DNA of 64,000 nucleotides from CBDCGJ01 sp965238305 (lineage in GTDB: Bacteria > Pseudomonadota > Alphaproteobacteria > GCA-2731375). Shown one piece after another: positions 55,159 through 64,000 of this stretch (its first letter is position 1; each line of letters starts with the position of its first letter). The translations under genes and the position numbers were made by a program. Location: positions 1,860,001-1,924,000 of the forward strand of contig CBDEHK010000001.1 of assembly GCA_965238305.1 (NCBI GenBank), read 5' to 3'. The notes under the pieces are model-generated. The model was not told where the DNA came from and did no database searches. It saw nothing but the letters and a program-made list of their open reading frames with translations.

Positions 55159-56559
55159 TCAGTTGATTTCCAATTGGTTCAGGATATGACTTTGGATTGT
55201 TGCCAAGTCGGCCGGCACAAGGTCGAGACGCTCTTCGCGCTGCAGTAGATCAGCCATATGTGGCGGTAGCGCCGGTCGTTGGCCGCTGGCGCTTTCGACC
55301 GCGTCGGGGAATTTTGCTGGATGGGCGGTAGACAACGTCACCATCGGCACTGTCCCTTTTACCTGGCGCGCGGCATAGACACCTACGGCGGTATGGGGAT
55401 CCAACAGAACATTGTTTTCTTTCCAGACTTTGGCGATGGTCGCTGATGTCGTGGCCTCATCGACCCGGACGCTGGCAAATTGATCGCGCATAGTTGATAA
55501 TTTTTCCACGTCGATCGCAAAGCTACCTTGGCCTGCCAGATCCTGCATCAAAGCCGTCACTTTGGCGCCATCCCGGTCGACCATGTCAAAAACCAGGCGT
55601 TCAAAGTTGGACGACACTTGAATGTCCATGCTCGGGCTTTGTGTAGCGACAACGTCACCTGGCGCATAACGACCAGCTTCGAAAAATCGGTGCAACAGAT
55701 CGTTTTCATTGGTAGCAATCACCAGCTTTTCTATCGGCAGACCCATTTGTCTGGCGGCATAGCCGGCGAAGATATCGCCGAAATTTCCGGTTGGAACACA
55801 AAAGCTGATTTTCTGATCAGGGCTGCCCAGTTTTACCGCGGCGGCAAAATAATAAACGATTTGGGAAACTATGCGGCCCCAATTGATTGAGTTCACGGCC
55901 GAAAGATGGATGCGGTCACGGAAATCATGGTTGTTGAACATCGCCTTCAATAAATTCTGGCAATCGTCAAAGGTGCCTTCGACGGCGATAGCGTGGACAT
56001 TGGCGGCCGCAACCGTCGTCATCTGGCGGCGTTGAATTTCCGACACCCGGTTATGCGGGTAAAGGACAAATATATCGATGGCGTCACGGCCACGACAGGC
56101 TTCGATCGCCGCAGAACCGGTATCGCCCGAGGTGGCGCCGACGATGGTGACGCGCTGCCTGCGCTTGCTTAAGACATAATCGAATAGGGGCCCAATCAAT
56201 TGCATGGCGACATCTTTGAACGCCAGCGTCGGACCATGATAAAGTTCCATCAGCCAATGGCCGTCTTCCAATCGATTTAGTGGCGCTATTTCGGGGGTGG
56301 TGAAATTGGCATAGGCTTCTTCGATCATCCCAGCCAAAGCGTCCCGGTCGATACCCCCGTTAGGATCCGCAACGAACGGGGATATGATTTTTTTTGCCAG
56401 TTCCGTATAGCTTAAGTCTTTCATCTGGCGGATATCTTCGGCGCTGAACTGCGGCCAATTTGCAGGCACATAAAGACCTCCGTCACGGGCCAATCCGGCC
56501 AGCAACACATCCTCGAAATCCAGGTTCGGGGCGCTGCCGCGCGTGCTTTCGTATTTCAC
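55159..56559 (-). CDS. thrC: Threonine synthase
   Basis: A 466-residue PLP enzyme converting O-phosphohomoserine to threonine. The family start is KYESTRGSAPNLDFEDVLLAG, the PLP Lys is in GPTLAFKDVAMQ, and the PLP phosphate loop is in ATSGDTGSAAIEAC. The start is GTG at 56559 with AAGGGAG 9 bases ahead; the ATG at 56616 has no such site. thrC, the M16 peptidase and the GNAT gene are in the usual alphaproteobacterial order. Confidence 0.95.
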   Translation of the reverse strand: MKYESTRGSAPNLDFEDVLLAGLARDGGLYVPANWPQFSAEDIRQMKDLSYTELAKKIISPFVADPNGGIDRDALAGMIEEAYANFTTPEIAPLNRLEDGHWLMELYHGPTLAFKDVAMQLIGPLFDYVLSKRRQRVTIVGATSGDTGSAAIEACRGRDAIDIFVLYPHNRVSEIQRRQMTTVAAANVHAIAVEGTFDDCQNLLKAMFNNHDFRDRIHLSAVNSINWGRIVSQIVYYFAAAVKLGSPDQKISFCVPTGNFGDIFAGYAARQMGLPIEKLVIATNENDLLHRFFEAGRYAPGDVVATQSPSMDIQVSSNFERLVFDMVDRDGAKVTALMQDLAGQGSFAIDVEKLSTMRDQFASVRVDEATTSATIAKVWKENNVLLDPHTAVGVYAARQVKGTVPMVTLSTAHPAKFPDAVESASGQRPALPPHMADLLQREERLDLVPADLATIQSHILNQLEIN

Positions 56560-56687
56560 TTGAATGCTCTCCCTTTGGAAGCGCGCCAACTTATCCCCAT
56601 CGCCTGTAAGTGGCAAGGAAACTTCTGTCCTGCGCGCAATTCGCCGCAGTTTGGGTGTGACTTCGTCAATAGGCTATGTCGGTGCGG

Positions 56688-57362
56688 TTACGGTCGGTTG
56701 ACGCGGCGATCCCGGGCTGATTGTCCCGTGCGAACTTCCAGCTGATCGAGAAAGTGATCGCTGCCGACGGCGCGGCCAGAGTAACTGCTGGCATGGAGGC
56801 GGGCATATTGCTCAGGTGTCAGCCCGCCGGCAACCAACTGGCAATAAGCCTCGCGCCCGTCCGTGCCGGCAATCAGGGTTTTGAAAAGCGGGTGCGGTGT
56901 CAGCAGCGGATCGCCGGCGCCAGCGCCGTTGCCGCGAAAGCTCGACCAGCGATAAGCGCCCGGTGTCTCCGCCAAACCCGCCCGCACTGGGTTCAATTCA
57001 ATATAGCGATAACAGGCGAGAAGGTAATTGTCGCTATCGATCATGGCGGCATGATAGCGGCCGTCCCACAGGGTGCCGGTACGGTTCTGGGTTTTGTTGA
57101 CGTAGCGGCCATAGCGTGCGTTGAGCTTCTGCATCATCGCCGGCACGCTGTCGGCGCTGCCGGGGGTGAGTAGCAGATGAATATGATTGGGCATCAGAAC
57201 ATAGGCGTGAAGGCGACAATAATGGATATTGCTCAATTCACCGAGCCAATCTAGATATCGCTGACCATCTTCGGGTGCGAAAAATATCTTCTGCCGGTTG
57301 TTGCCGCGTTGGGTCAGGTGCTGCGGCACATTTTCAAGAAATAACCTGGGCGGGCGGGGCAT
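56688..57362 (-). CDS. REP-associated tyrosine transposase (RAYT, IS200/IS605-like)
   Basis: A 224-residue HUH-type single-strand transposase. The HUH motif is PNHIHLLL, and the catalytic Tyr is in YLLACYRYIELNPVRAGL, followed by the RAYT-specific YRWSSFRGN. The N-terminal MPRPPRLFLENVPQHLTQRG is typical. RAYTs are thought to have shaped and spread REP sequences and are usually single-copy and vertically kept. An inverted repeat of 25-bp arms lies 32 bp ahead of its start. It sits between thrC and folE on the same strand. Confidence 0.92.
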   Translation of the reverse strand: MPRPPRLFLENVPQHLTQRGNNRQKIFFAPEDGQRYLDWLGELSNIHYCRLHAYVLMPNHIHLLLTPGSADSVPAMMQKLNARYGRYVNKTQNRTGTLWDGRYHAAMIDSDNYLLACYRYIELNPVRAGLAETPGAYRWSSFRGNGAGAGDPLLTPHPLFKTLIAGTDGREAYCQLVAGGLTPEQYARLHASSYSGRAVGSDHFLDQLEVRTGQSARDRRVNRP

Positions 57363-57393
57363 TATATCCTCCTGTGCAGGTCGAACTGATATC

Positions 57394-57482
57394 TATCTGC
57401 GCCGCTATTTACTCCGACACGATATTCTTAACTGTTGCAAGTATATAGGAACAACGGGTCGGAGTAAATAGTGACGCAGATA
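57394..57482. repeat. Large imperfect inverted repeat upstream of the RAYT gene
   Basis: The arms 57394-57418 and 57458-57482 are 25 bp long with only two mismatches and share the core CTATTTACTCCGAC or its complement. The 39-bp spacer is AT-rich. The structure lies between the start of the RAYT gene and the end of folE. It is a likely REP/BIME-type substrate of the adjacent RAYT and may also act as the folE terminator structure. Confidence 0.8.
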
Positions 57483-57512
57483 GGAGAGATTGACAATCAG
57501 CGGCGAGTTGTC

Positions 57513-58106
57513 TTAGCGGTTGCTGATCATAGCGAGGAATTCGCGGCGTGTGGCGGCATCGTCGCGAAAGGAGCCGAGCATGCGGCTGGTGACCATCGAG
57601 ACGCCCTCTTTATGGATACCGCGCGTGGTCATGCATTGATGCACTGCTTCAATGACCACGGCAGTGCCAAAAGGCTGCAGCACCTCATTGATGGTATCGG
57701 CGATCTGGGCGGTCATTTTTTCCTGGATCTGCAAGCGTTTCGCATACATTTCGACGGTACGGGCAAGCTTGGAAATACCCACCACCCGATGTCTCGGCAA
57801 ATAGGCGACGTGGGCGCGACCGATAATCGGTTCCAGATGATGTTCGCAATGGCTTTCGAAGGTAATGTCTTTCAACACCACCATCTCGTCGTAATCGTCA
57901 ATTTCTTCGAAGATCCGGCGCAGATGTTGTTCCGCATCTTGCCCGTACCCGGAAAAATGCTCTTCATAGGCCCGAACCACCCGTTCTGGTGTGCCGCGCA
58001 GGCCTTCACGGTCAGGATTGTCGCCGGCCCATTGCAATAATGTGCGAACCGCGGCCTCGGCCTCTTCCCGGCTCGGCCGATCATCCAGTGCGATCGCTTC
58101 ACTCAT
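57513..58106 (-). CDS. folE: GTP cyclohydrolase I
   Basis: A 197-residue enzyme catalysing the first step of tetrahydrofolate synthesis, GTP to dihydroneopterin triphosphate. The zinc site is CEHHLEP plus the second Cys in VHQCMTTRGI, and the active-site segment HVAYLPRHRVVGISKLAR is present. Full length. It lies 22 bp downstream of tldD on the same strand. Confidence 0.96.
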   Translation of the reverse strand: MSEAIALDDRPSREEAEAAVRTLLQWAGDNPDREGLRGTPERVVRAYEEHFSGYGQDAEQHLRRIFEEIDDYDEMVVLKDITFESHCEHHLEPIIGRAHVAYLPRHRVVGISKLARTVEMYAKRLQIQEKMTAQIADTINEVLQPFGTAVVIEAVHQCMTTRGIHKEGVSMVTSRMLGSFRDDAATRREFLAMISNR

Positions 58107-58128
58107 AACCCCGTACTCCTAATTTATC

Positions 58129-59562
58129 TTAACCAGCCGTGCCGCCAACTGTCAGGCCGTCGAGCAACAAGGTCGGTTGCCCAACACCAACCGGCACGCC
58201 TTGACCGGCTTTACCGCAGGTGCCAATGCCCGGGTCAAGTTGCATCTCGTTCCCGATTGCCGAAACTTTGGTCAAGGCACTGGGACCATCACCGATCAAA
58301 GTGGCGCCTTTCACCGGGGCGCCGACTTTGCCATCTTCAACAAGATAGGCTTCGGTGCAGGAAAAAACAAACTTACCGGAGGTGATATCGACCTGGCCAC
58401 CGCCGAAGTTAACGGCATAAAGTCCGTTTTTGACGCTGGCTAGAATTTCGCTCGGATCGCGATCGCCATTCATCATATAAGTATTGGTCATGCGCGGCAT
58501 CGGCATGTGGGCATAGGATTGGCGACGGCCGTTGCCGGTCGCTTGCATCCCCATCAGGCGGGCGTTCAGACGATCCTGCATGTAACCTTTTAATATACCA
58601 TCTTCGATCAGGACCGTATGCGCCGTCGGCGTTCCTTCATCGTCGATCGTCAGGGACCCGCGTCGATCCATCATGGTGCCGTCGTCGACGACGGTAACCC
58701 CAGGACTTGCGACCCGTTGGCCCAGCAGACCCGAAAAAGCAGAGGTTTTTTTGCGGTTGAAATCGCCTTCAAGGCCATGCCCGATCGCTTCGTGCAAAAG
58801 GATCCCGGGCCAACCGGGGCCGAGCACAACCTGCATCTCGCCGGCCGGAGCCGGGACCGATTCCAAATTGACCAGAGCCTGGCGATAGGCTTCGTCGACC
58901 TGATTTCGCCAATTCTCAGTAGTGACGAAGTCGTCGAAGGAAGTCCGACCGCCGGCGCCGTAAGAACCGCTTTCCTGGCGGTCGCCATCACCCGCAACGA
59001 CGGATACATTGAGGCGAACGAGCGGCCGAATATCGCGCAAACGACGACCGTCGTCGCGCATCACTTCGACGACCTGCCATTCACCGGCCAGCGAAACAGA
59101 AACCTGGCGAACCCTGTCATCTATGCCCCGGGCATAGGCGTCGATTTCTTCGAGAATCTGAACTTTTTCCGTGAATGTCATGCCGCCAAGAGGGTTTTCG
59201 TCGGTATAGAGAGAGACATTTGTCCCGCCGGGGCTGGCCGCCATGCTGCCACCCTGGCCGCTGCGCACCGCTTTGACGGTATCACCGGCACGGCGGATGG
59301 CGTCTTCGCTTAAATCAGACGCATGGGCGTAGCCGGTCTGTTCACCGGAAACAGCGCGCAGACCGAAGCCTTGAGAATTATCATAATTGGCCGCCTTTAG
59401 CCGTCCATCGTCGAAGACAAGACTTTCAGAGAGGTTGTACTCCAAATAAAGCTCACCATCATCGGCACCATGAAGGGCGTCACCGACGATGCCGTTTATC
59501 CGCGTTTCGTCCAATCCGGCACGATCCAGAATGTCGGCGTTGATGTCTACATTGTCAGTCAT
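58129..59562 (-). CDS. tldD: Metalloprotease TldD
   Basis: A 477-residue TldD-type peptidase. The metal-binding motif HEAIGHGLEGD (HExxxH) is at about residues 255-265, and the C-terminal beta-rich region ends TLLLDGLTVGG. With TldE it processes small peptides and toxin precursors; tldE is not in the window. It is divergent from the cox operon, as in many alphaproteobacteria. Confidence 0.95.
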   Translation of the reverse strand: MTDNVDINADILDRAGLDETRINGIVGDALHGADDGELYLEYNLSESLVFDDGRLKAANYDNSQGFGLRAVSGEQTGYAHASDLSEDAIRRAGDTVKAVRSGQGGSMAASPGGTNVSLYTDENPLGGMTFTEKVQILEEIDAYARGIDDRVRQVSVSLAGEWQVVEVMRDDGRRLRDIRPLVRLNVSVVAGDGDRQESGSYGAGGRTSFDDFVTTENWRNQVDEAYRQALVNLESVPAPAGEMQVVLGPGWPGILLHEAIGHGLEGDFNRKKTSAFSGLLGQRVASPGVTVVDDGTMMDRRGSLTIDDEGTPTAHTVLIEDGILKGYMQDRLNARLMGMQATGNGRRQSYAHMPMPRMTNTYMMNGDRDPSEILASVKNGLYAVNFGGGQVDITSGKFVFSCTEAYLVEDGKVGAPVKGATLIGDGPSALTKVSAIGNEMQLDPGIGTCGKAGQGVPVGVGQPTLLLDGLTVGGTAG

Positions 59563-59888
59563 AATAGATCTGCTTCCCTAAGTTCGATGACGGGTCCGGT
59601 GGATTCGTTGTCATGCGCCGAAATTTATGCGACATTTGGTCGCAATTCTCAGCAGCGCCGACGATGAGGCCGGAAATATCCATAGCACTTGATCCTTTTT
59701 CGTTCAAATTCAAAGGCTTTTTGTGGAAATTTAAATTATTTTGAAGTTCTCTGTGGTTATCTTTTGATATCGTGGCTTCGGGCTTGTCGGCGACCATAGC
59801 GCTCTGTATAGATATGCCAGTAAAGTGAGCGGCTCCAGGCCACGCTCGTTGAGAAATTTTTTTGTACTTTTCGGCCAAAGAGGTTCCG
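59563..59888. other. Divergent control region between tldD and coxB
   Basis: An interval of 326 bp with no gene. The central part (59700-59775) is AT-rich. A possible coxB promoter is TTGAAG at 59741-59746 and TGATAT at 59765-59770, 18 bp apart, which is weak. No operator-like repeat was seen. Confidence 0.3.
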
Positions 59889-60725
59889 ATGAGGGGATTA
59901 TCGATCTTTGCTGCATTGGCGGCAGTTATTACTTATTTGTTTGGTTTTGCTGGGACGGTCGCTGCGGCATCCGGAATTGCCGAACCATGGCAAATCAATT
60001 TCCAAGATAGCGTCACCGGGCCCGGTGTATCAGGCGCTGAGTTCCATAATTTATTGCTAGTGATCATCACGGCAATATCCTTGTTTGTCATGGCATTACT
60101 GATTTATGTGATGGTCAAGTTCAATGCCAAGTCCAACCCGACGCCCTCAAAAACAACACATAATACTTTGGTCGAAGTGGCTTGGACGGTGGTGCCAATC
60201 ATTATTCTTGTGGTCCTGGCGATCCCGTCATTCAAATTGCTTTATTACCAAGACGTCGTGCCGAAATCCGACATGACGATCAAAGCGATCGGGCATCAAT
60301 GGTATTGGAGTTACGAATATCCTGATCACGGCGATTTCACTTTTGACGCCGTAATGCTCGAAGATGATGAACTGACGGAAGGTCAACCGCGCTTATTGGA
60401 AACCGATACCGAAGTTGTCTTGCCGGTAAACAAAACCATCCGGGTGTTGCTGACAGCGGATGATGTTTTGCATGCCTGGACTGTGCCGTCATTTTTTGTC
60501 AAGAAAGATGCGGTGCCCGGTACTGTGAATGAAATATGGTTCAAGGCGGAAAAAGAGGGCGTTTATTACGGCCAATGTTCCGAATTGTGCGGTGCCCGAC
60601 ATGGTTTCATGCCGATTAAGGTTCGTATCGTTTCAGACGCTGAATTCGCCGCTTGGGTGGCCAAAGCCAAAGATGAATATGCCCAAGTTGAACCGGTCAA
60701 AAAAATGAATTTGGCTGCGCGCTGA
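59889..60725 (+). CDS. coxB: Cytochrome c oxidase subunit II
   Basis: A 278-residue subunit carrying the CuA centre that accepts electrons from cytochrome c. It has a signal-like first helix, two membrane helices (about 58-80 and 98-120) and the cupredoxin domain. The CuA ligands lie in LHAWTVPSF and YGQCSELCGARHGFM. Docking Trp residues are in GHQWYWSYEYP. The start ATG 59889 has gagg 6 bases ahead. Confidence 0.96.
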   Translation: MRGLSIFAALAAVITYLFGFAGTVAAASGIAEPWQINFQDSVTGPGVSGAEFHNLLLVIITAISLFVMALLIYVMVKFNAKSNPTPSKTTHNTLVEVAWTVVPIIILVVLAIPSFKLLYYQDVVPKSDMTIKAIGHQWYWSYEYPDHGDFTFDAVMLEDDELTEGQPRLLETDTEVVLPVNKTIRVLLTADDVLHAWTVPSFFVKKDAVPGTVNEIWFKAEKEGVYYGQCSELCGARHGFMPIKVRIVSDAEFAAWVAKAKDEYAQVEPVKKMNLAAR

Positions 60726-60768
60726 TCGCGCAAGCCCAAAAAATTGCTTAGTAAGCGAGAGACATACC

Positions 60769-62373
60769 ATGAGTTATAACGCAGACAGCGCTAATCACGA
60801 CGAGCATACGCCAACCGGTTGGCGGCGGTGGATGTATTCCACCAACCATAAAGATATCGGAACGCTTTATCTGATTTTCGCGATCGTGGCTGGTGTCATT
60901 GGCGGCCTATTTTCGGTTCTCATGCGGATCGAATTGTCCGCACCCGGTGACGGTATTCTGGGTGGCGACTATCATTTCTTCAACGTCTTAGTGACCGCGC
61001 ATGGCCTGATTATGGTGTTTTTCATGGTGATGCCGGCCTTGATCGGCGGTTTCGGCAACTGGTTCGTCCCGCTGATGATCGGGGCGCCGGATATGGCCTT
61101 CCCGCGCATGAACAACATCAGTTTTTGGTTGCTGCCACCGGCTTTCTTGATGTTATTGGCGTCGCCGTTTTTTGAAGGTCCCGCAGGCGGCACCGGTGTT
61201 GGCGGCGGCTGGACGGTTTATCCACCCTTGTCGACCGCGGGACAACCGGGTCCGGCCATGGATATGGCGATCCTAAGTCTGCACTTGGCTGGTGCGTCAT
61301 CGATTTTGGGTGCGGTGAATTTTATCACCACTATCTTCAACATGCGCGCGCCAGGCATGACGATCCATAAAATGCCTCTATTCGTCTGGTCGGTTCTGGT
61401 CACTGCATTTTTGCTGTTGTTGTCGTTGCCGGTATTGGCCGGCGCGATCACGATGCTGCTGACAGATCGCAACTTCGGTACCGCATTCTTCGATCCCGCC
61501 GGCGGGGGCGACCCGGTACTATTCCAGCATCTGTTTTGGTTCTTTGGACATCCGGAAGTTTACATCTTGATCCTGCCGGCTTTTGGCATTGTCAGCCAAA
61601 TCGTTTCCACATTCTCACGCAAACCAATCTTTGGTTATCTAGGCATGGCCTATGCGATGGTGGCGATCGGCGGCGTCGGCTTCGTTGTTTGGGCGCACCA
61701 TATGTATACCGTCGGCATGCCAACCGATGTGCGTGCCTATTTTACGGCCGCGACTATGGTAATCGCGGTGCCAACCGGGGTGAAGATTTTCAGTTGGATC
61801 GCGACGATGTGGGGCGGTTCGATCGAGTTCAAAACCCCAATGTTATGGTCGGTCGGGATGATTTTCTTGTTCACCATCGGTGGCGTCACCGGTGTGGTGC
61901 TGGCGAATGGCGGCATGGATATCGCCTTCCACGATACTTATTACGTGGTGGCGCACTTCCATTACACCATGAGCTTGGGCGCGACTTTCGGCATCTTCGC
62001 TGGATTCTATTATTGGATCGGTAAGATGTCGGGGCGACAGTATCCGGAAAATTTGGGCAAACTGCATTTCTGGATCACTTTTGTCGGCGTCAACTTGATC
62101 TTCTTCCCGCAGCATTTTCTAGGTATGGCGGGCATGCCCAGGCGCATTCCGGATTATCCCGATGCCTATGCCGGGTTCAATATGATTTCGTCGATTGGCG
62201 CCTATGTCTCCTATGCTGGTGTGTTCTTGTTCCTATTCATTTGCTGGAAGACCTTCAAGTCCGGCGAAAAATGCGCAGAAAACCCGTGGGGCGAAGGCGC
62301 CGATACTTTGGAATGGACGCTGCCTTCGCCGCCACCGTTCCACCAATATAGCGAGTTGCCGCAGATAAAATAA
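60769..62373 (+). CDS. ctaD: Cytochrome c oxidase subunit I
   Basis: A 534-residue catalytic subunit of an A1-type haem-copper oxidase. CuB and haem a3 ligands are in WFFGHPEVYIL (His-Glu-Tyr), HHMYTVG and HFHYTMSLG. The Glu of GHPEVY marks the D-channel A1 type, and the K-channel residues are in PTDVRAYFTAATM. Twelve membrane helices are expected. It follows coxB by 43 bp. Confidence 0.97.
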   Translation: MSYNADSANHDEHTPTGWRRWMYSTNHKDIGTLYLIFAIVAGVIGGLFSVLMRIELSAPGDGILGGDYHFFNVLVTAHGLIMVFFMVMPALIGGFGNWFVPLMIGAPDMAFPRMNNISFWLLPPAFLMLLASPFFEGPAGGTGVGGGWTVYPPLSTAGQPGPAMDMAILSLHLAGASSILGAVNFITTIFNMRAPGMTIHKMPLFVWSVLVTAFLLLLSLPVLAGAITMLLTDRNFGTAFFDPAGGGDPVLFQHLFWFFGHPEVYILILPAFGIVSQIVSTFSRKPIFGYLGMAYAMVAIGGVGFVVWAHHMYTVGMPTDVRAYFTAATMVIAVPTGVKIFSWIATMWGGSIEFKTPMLWSVGMIFLFTIGGVTGVVLANGGMDIAFHDTYYVVAHFHYTMSLGATFGIFAGFYYWIGKMSGRQYPENLGKLHFWITFVGVNLIFFPQHFLGMAGMPRRIPDYPDAYAGFNMISSIGAYVSYAGVFLFLFICWKTFKSGEKCAENPWGEGADTLEWTLPSPPPFHQYSELPQIK

Positions 62374-62432
62374 TTCACGGCTAGCTGCTGCCATGACCCT
62401 TATGGGTTAAGTTTTAGAAACGGATCGCAAAC

Positions 62433-63386
62433 GTGCAAAACAAAAATTCAGCGCTGGATCAGGACAATCAGATCACCGACGCCTTAGGGCGGTCGGATTT
62501 TGATGAAGTGCGCGATTATGTTGCTTTGCTGAAACCAAGGGTGATGAGCCTGGTTCTGTTTACGGCCTTTGTTGGTTTAATCTTGGCGCCTGGTAATTCT
62601 CATCCGGTGCTCTCGGCGATCGGACTTTTATGCATAGCTGTTGGTGCCGGCGCCTCGGGTGCCATAAACATGTGGTACGATGCCGACATCGACGCCAAGA
62701 TGGCGCGGACGAAAAAACGTCCGATCCCTGCCGGTCGCATTGAAGCGCGCGAAGCTCTGACCTTTGGCGTCGTCTTAAGTTGTGCTTCTATCTTCGTGAT
62801 GGGTTTGCTGGTGAATGTCGCCGCGGCGCTGCTGTTGGCGGTAACTATCGGATTTTATGTATTCATTTACACCATGTGGCTAAAACGCCGGACGCCGCAG
62901 AATATTGTCATCGGCGGTGCTGCGGGTTCATTTCCACCGATGATCGGTTGGGCTGTCGCGAGCGGCGATATTGGACTAGGTGGAATTGCGCTTTTCATCT
63001 TGATATTCATGTGGACCCCACCGCATTTCTGGGCCTTGTCACTTTATCGCGCCGGCGATTACAAAGAAGCCGGCGTGCCGATGTTACCGGTGGTAGCCGG
63101 AAAGGCGGAAACACGAAAGCAAATGCTGATCTACTCGATCGGTCTGGCCATCGTCAGTTTAGGCCCGGCTGCCGTGGGCATTGGCGGCTGGCTTTATGCG
63201 ACTGGTGCTGTTGTCCTGAGCGGGATATTTCTGGCGATGGCGATTGACGTTTGTCGCGTTGGTGATGCGGCGGACGCGCCGGCGAAAAGAATGTTCAAGT
63301 TTTCCATCCTTTACTTGTTTGCGCTCTTCGCGCTGCTGCTGATCGAGCGGTTGATGGGTCTGGTACCATTCAAGGGATTAATTTGA
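62433..63386 (+). CDS. ctaB: Protohaem IX farnesyltransferase (haem O synthase)
   Basis: A 317-residue UbiA-type membrane prenyltransferase that makes haem O, the precursor of haem A in the oxidase. The Asp-rich motif NMWYDADIDAKMARTKKRP and the second segment WTPPHFWALSLYRAGDYKEA are present. The start is GTG at 62433. It ends in TGATG overlapping the start of the tiny gene that follows. Confidence 0.96.
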   Translation: MQNKNSALDQDNQITDALGRSDFDEVRDYVALLKPRVMSLVLFTAFVGLILAPGNSHPVLSAIGLLCIAVGAGASGAINMWYDADIDAKMARTKKRPIPAGRIEAREALTFGVVLSCASIFVMGLLVNVAAALLLAVTIGFYVFIYTMWLKRRTPQNIVIGGAAGSFPPMIGWAVASGDIGLGGIALFILIFMWTPPHFWALSLYRAGDYKEAGVPMLPVVAGKAETRKQMLIYSIGLAIVSLGPAAVGIGGWLYATGAVVLSGIFLAMAIDVCRVGDAADAPAKRMFKFSILYLFALFALLLIERLMGLVPFKGLI

Positions 63387-63511
63387 TGCCGATGAGCGAA
63401 CGACATCGCCAGCGCCGGGGCCGCAATATAGCCATCGCCGGTGTGTTGTTTGCGCTTGTGGTGATTTTTTTCATTGCGTCGATTGTCAAAATGCAAGGCG
63501 GTGGGATGTGA
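63386..63511 (+). CDS. CoxF-like small membrane protein
   Basis: A 41-residue protein with a basic N-terminus (MSERHRQRRGRN) and one membrane helix (IAIAGVLFALVVIFFIASIV). Proteins of this size and type lie between ctaB and ctaG in many alphaproteobacterial cox operons. It overlaps ctaB by one base and ctaG by four, so it is translationally coupled to both. The size and overlaps make it easy to miss. Function in oxidase assembly is inferred from position only. Confidence 0.75.
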   Translation: MPMSERHRQRRGRNIAIAGVLFALVVIFFIASIVKMQGGGM

Positions 63512-64000
63512 CCGAAAATTCGCGAACATACCGCATTCGGTTGACCGGCTTAATCGCTGGCGGCGTCGCCCTTTCGATGGTCGGATTGGCCTTCGCATCG
63601 GTGCCGCTTTATCGGCTGTTTTGTCAGGTGACAGGATTTGGTGGCACGCCGCAAATCGCCGACGGGACGGAAGTAGAAATCGGTGACCGCGTGATCACTG
63701 TGCGTTTCAACGCCGACAAATCGTCAAATTTGCCCTGGTATTTCAAGCCGGTCCAAAAGCAATTGACGATGCGCGTCGGCGAGCAGAAATTGGCTTTTTA
63801 CACGGCCCGCAACGATGGAAATCAAACAATTACCGGCACTGCGACCTTCAATGTGACGCCAGTGAAAGCCGGATCATACTTCACCAAGGTGGATTGTTTC
63901 TGTTTCAGCGAACAAACCCTAAATCCGGGCCAGGAAGTCGACATGCCGGTCGCTTTTTATGTCGATCCAGAAATTGCGTCGGACCGCAACATGGACGACG
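63508..64000 (+). CDS. ctaG: Cytochrome c oxidase assembly protein CtaG/Cox11 (truncated by window)
   Basis: The first 164 residues of the copper chaperone that delivers CuB to subunit I. A GTG start at 63508 lies within the previous gene's end. One membrane helix (LIAGGVALSMVGLAFASVPL) is followed by YRLFCQVTGFGG with a conserved Cys, then the copper-binding motif VDCFCFSEQ. The C-terminus lies beyond the window. Confidence 0.95.
   Translation, partial: MTENSRTYRIRLTGLIAGGVALSMVGLAFASVPLYRLFCQVTGFGGTPQIADGTEVEIGDRVITVRFNADKSSNLPWYFKPVQKQLTMRVGEQKLAFYTARNDGNQTITGTATFNVTPVKAGSYFTKVDCFCFSEQTLNPGQEVDMPVAFYVDPEIASDRNMDD

Noticed and set aside
58618..59313. A 231-codon open frame opposite tldD
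   Set aside because: It is antisense to a clear gene and is produced by the codon bias of that gene.

Overview
The window reads as a chromosomal stretch of an alphaproteobacterium, probably a free-living marine or soil member near the Rhodospirillales. The evidence is the cytochrome c oxidase order coxB-ctaD-ctaB-coxF-ctaG, a DUF1491 gene, an M16 peptidase directly behind threonine synthase, the glyQ-glyS-ppdK block, a cyclase with TPR repeats, and many small catabolic operons (CoA-transferase, luciferase-like oxidoreductase, acyl-CoA ligase). No rRNA, tRNA, CRISPR array, prophage or insertion sequence with a full transposase was seen. The only mobile-element type gene is a REP-associated tyrosine transposase (RAYT).

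Layout. 0-4.2 kb: truncated sensor kinase with a His/Met-rich periplasmic segment, two tandem GSTs, tag, DUF1491 and a CX5R phosphatase. 4.2-10.1 kb: one tight operon of a three-subunit molybdenum hydroxylase, an ACMSD-like amidohydrolase and a TauD-type dioxygenase. 10.1-16.0 kb, opposite strand: a complete Opp/Dpp-type ABC importer. 16.2-20 kb: an aspartoacylase/DoeB-like deacylase, a metallophosphoesterase without a standard start codon and an M20 amidohydrolase. Together 4.2-20 kb looks like a catabolic island for an imported N-containing compound whose identity the sequence does not give. 20-25 kb: a secreted unknown protein, an NHL propeller and a chemoreceptor. 25-28.4 kb: a Tat-exported multicopper oxidase with a secreted c-type haem protein, preceded by a pair of direct repeats.

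28.4-40 kb is the least stable part. It holds a 1.25-kb gene desert, a cold-shock gene, an adenylate cyclase with a relic of a second cyclase tail, a TPP enzyme, two LysR regulators, a signal-bearing haloalkane-dehalogenase-like enzyme, two VTT/TVP38 membrane proteins whose cores are about 98% identical while their ends differ, two unknown small genes and a 69-bp stray piece of an acyl-CoA synthetase gene.

40-64 kb is mostly housekeeping: acyl-CoA synthetase, ppdK, glyS, glyQ, SppA-type peptidase, CaiB/BaiF transferase, YHS protein, LLM oxidoreductase, HIBADH-like dehydrogenase, GNAT, M16 peptidase, thrC, RAYT with a large inverted repeat, folE, tldD and the cox operon, cut by the window end inside ctaG.

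The most unusual signals are the VTT gene-conversion tract, several gene relics that are visible only by comparing the window with itself (acyl-CoA synthetase piece, cyclase tail, paralogue piece of the 20-kb secreted gene), the RAYT inverted repeat, the metal-ligand-rich sensor loop, and the unassigned hydroxylase/decarboxylase/dioxygenase operon. I did not find a clear new defence or mobile system.
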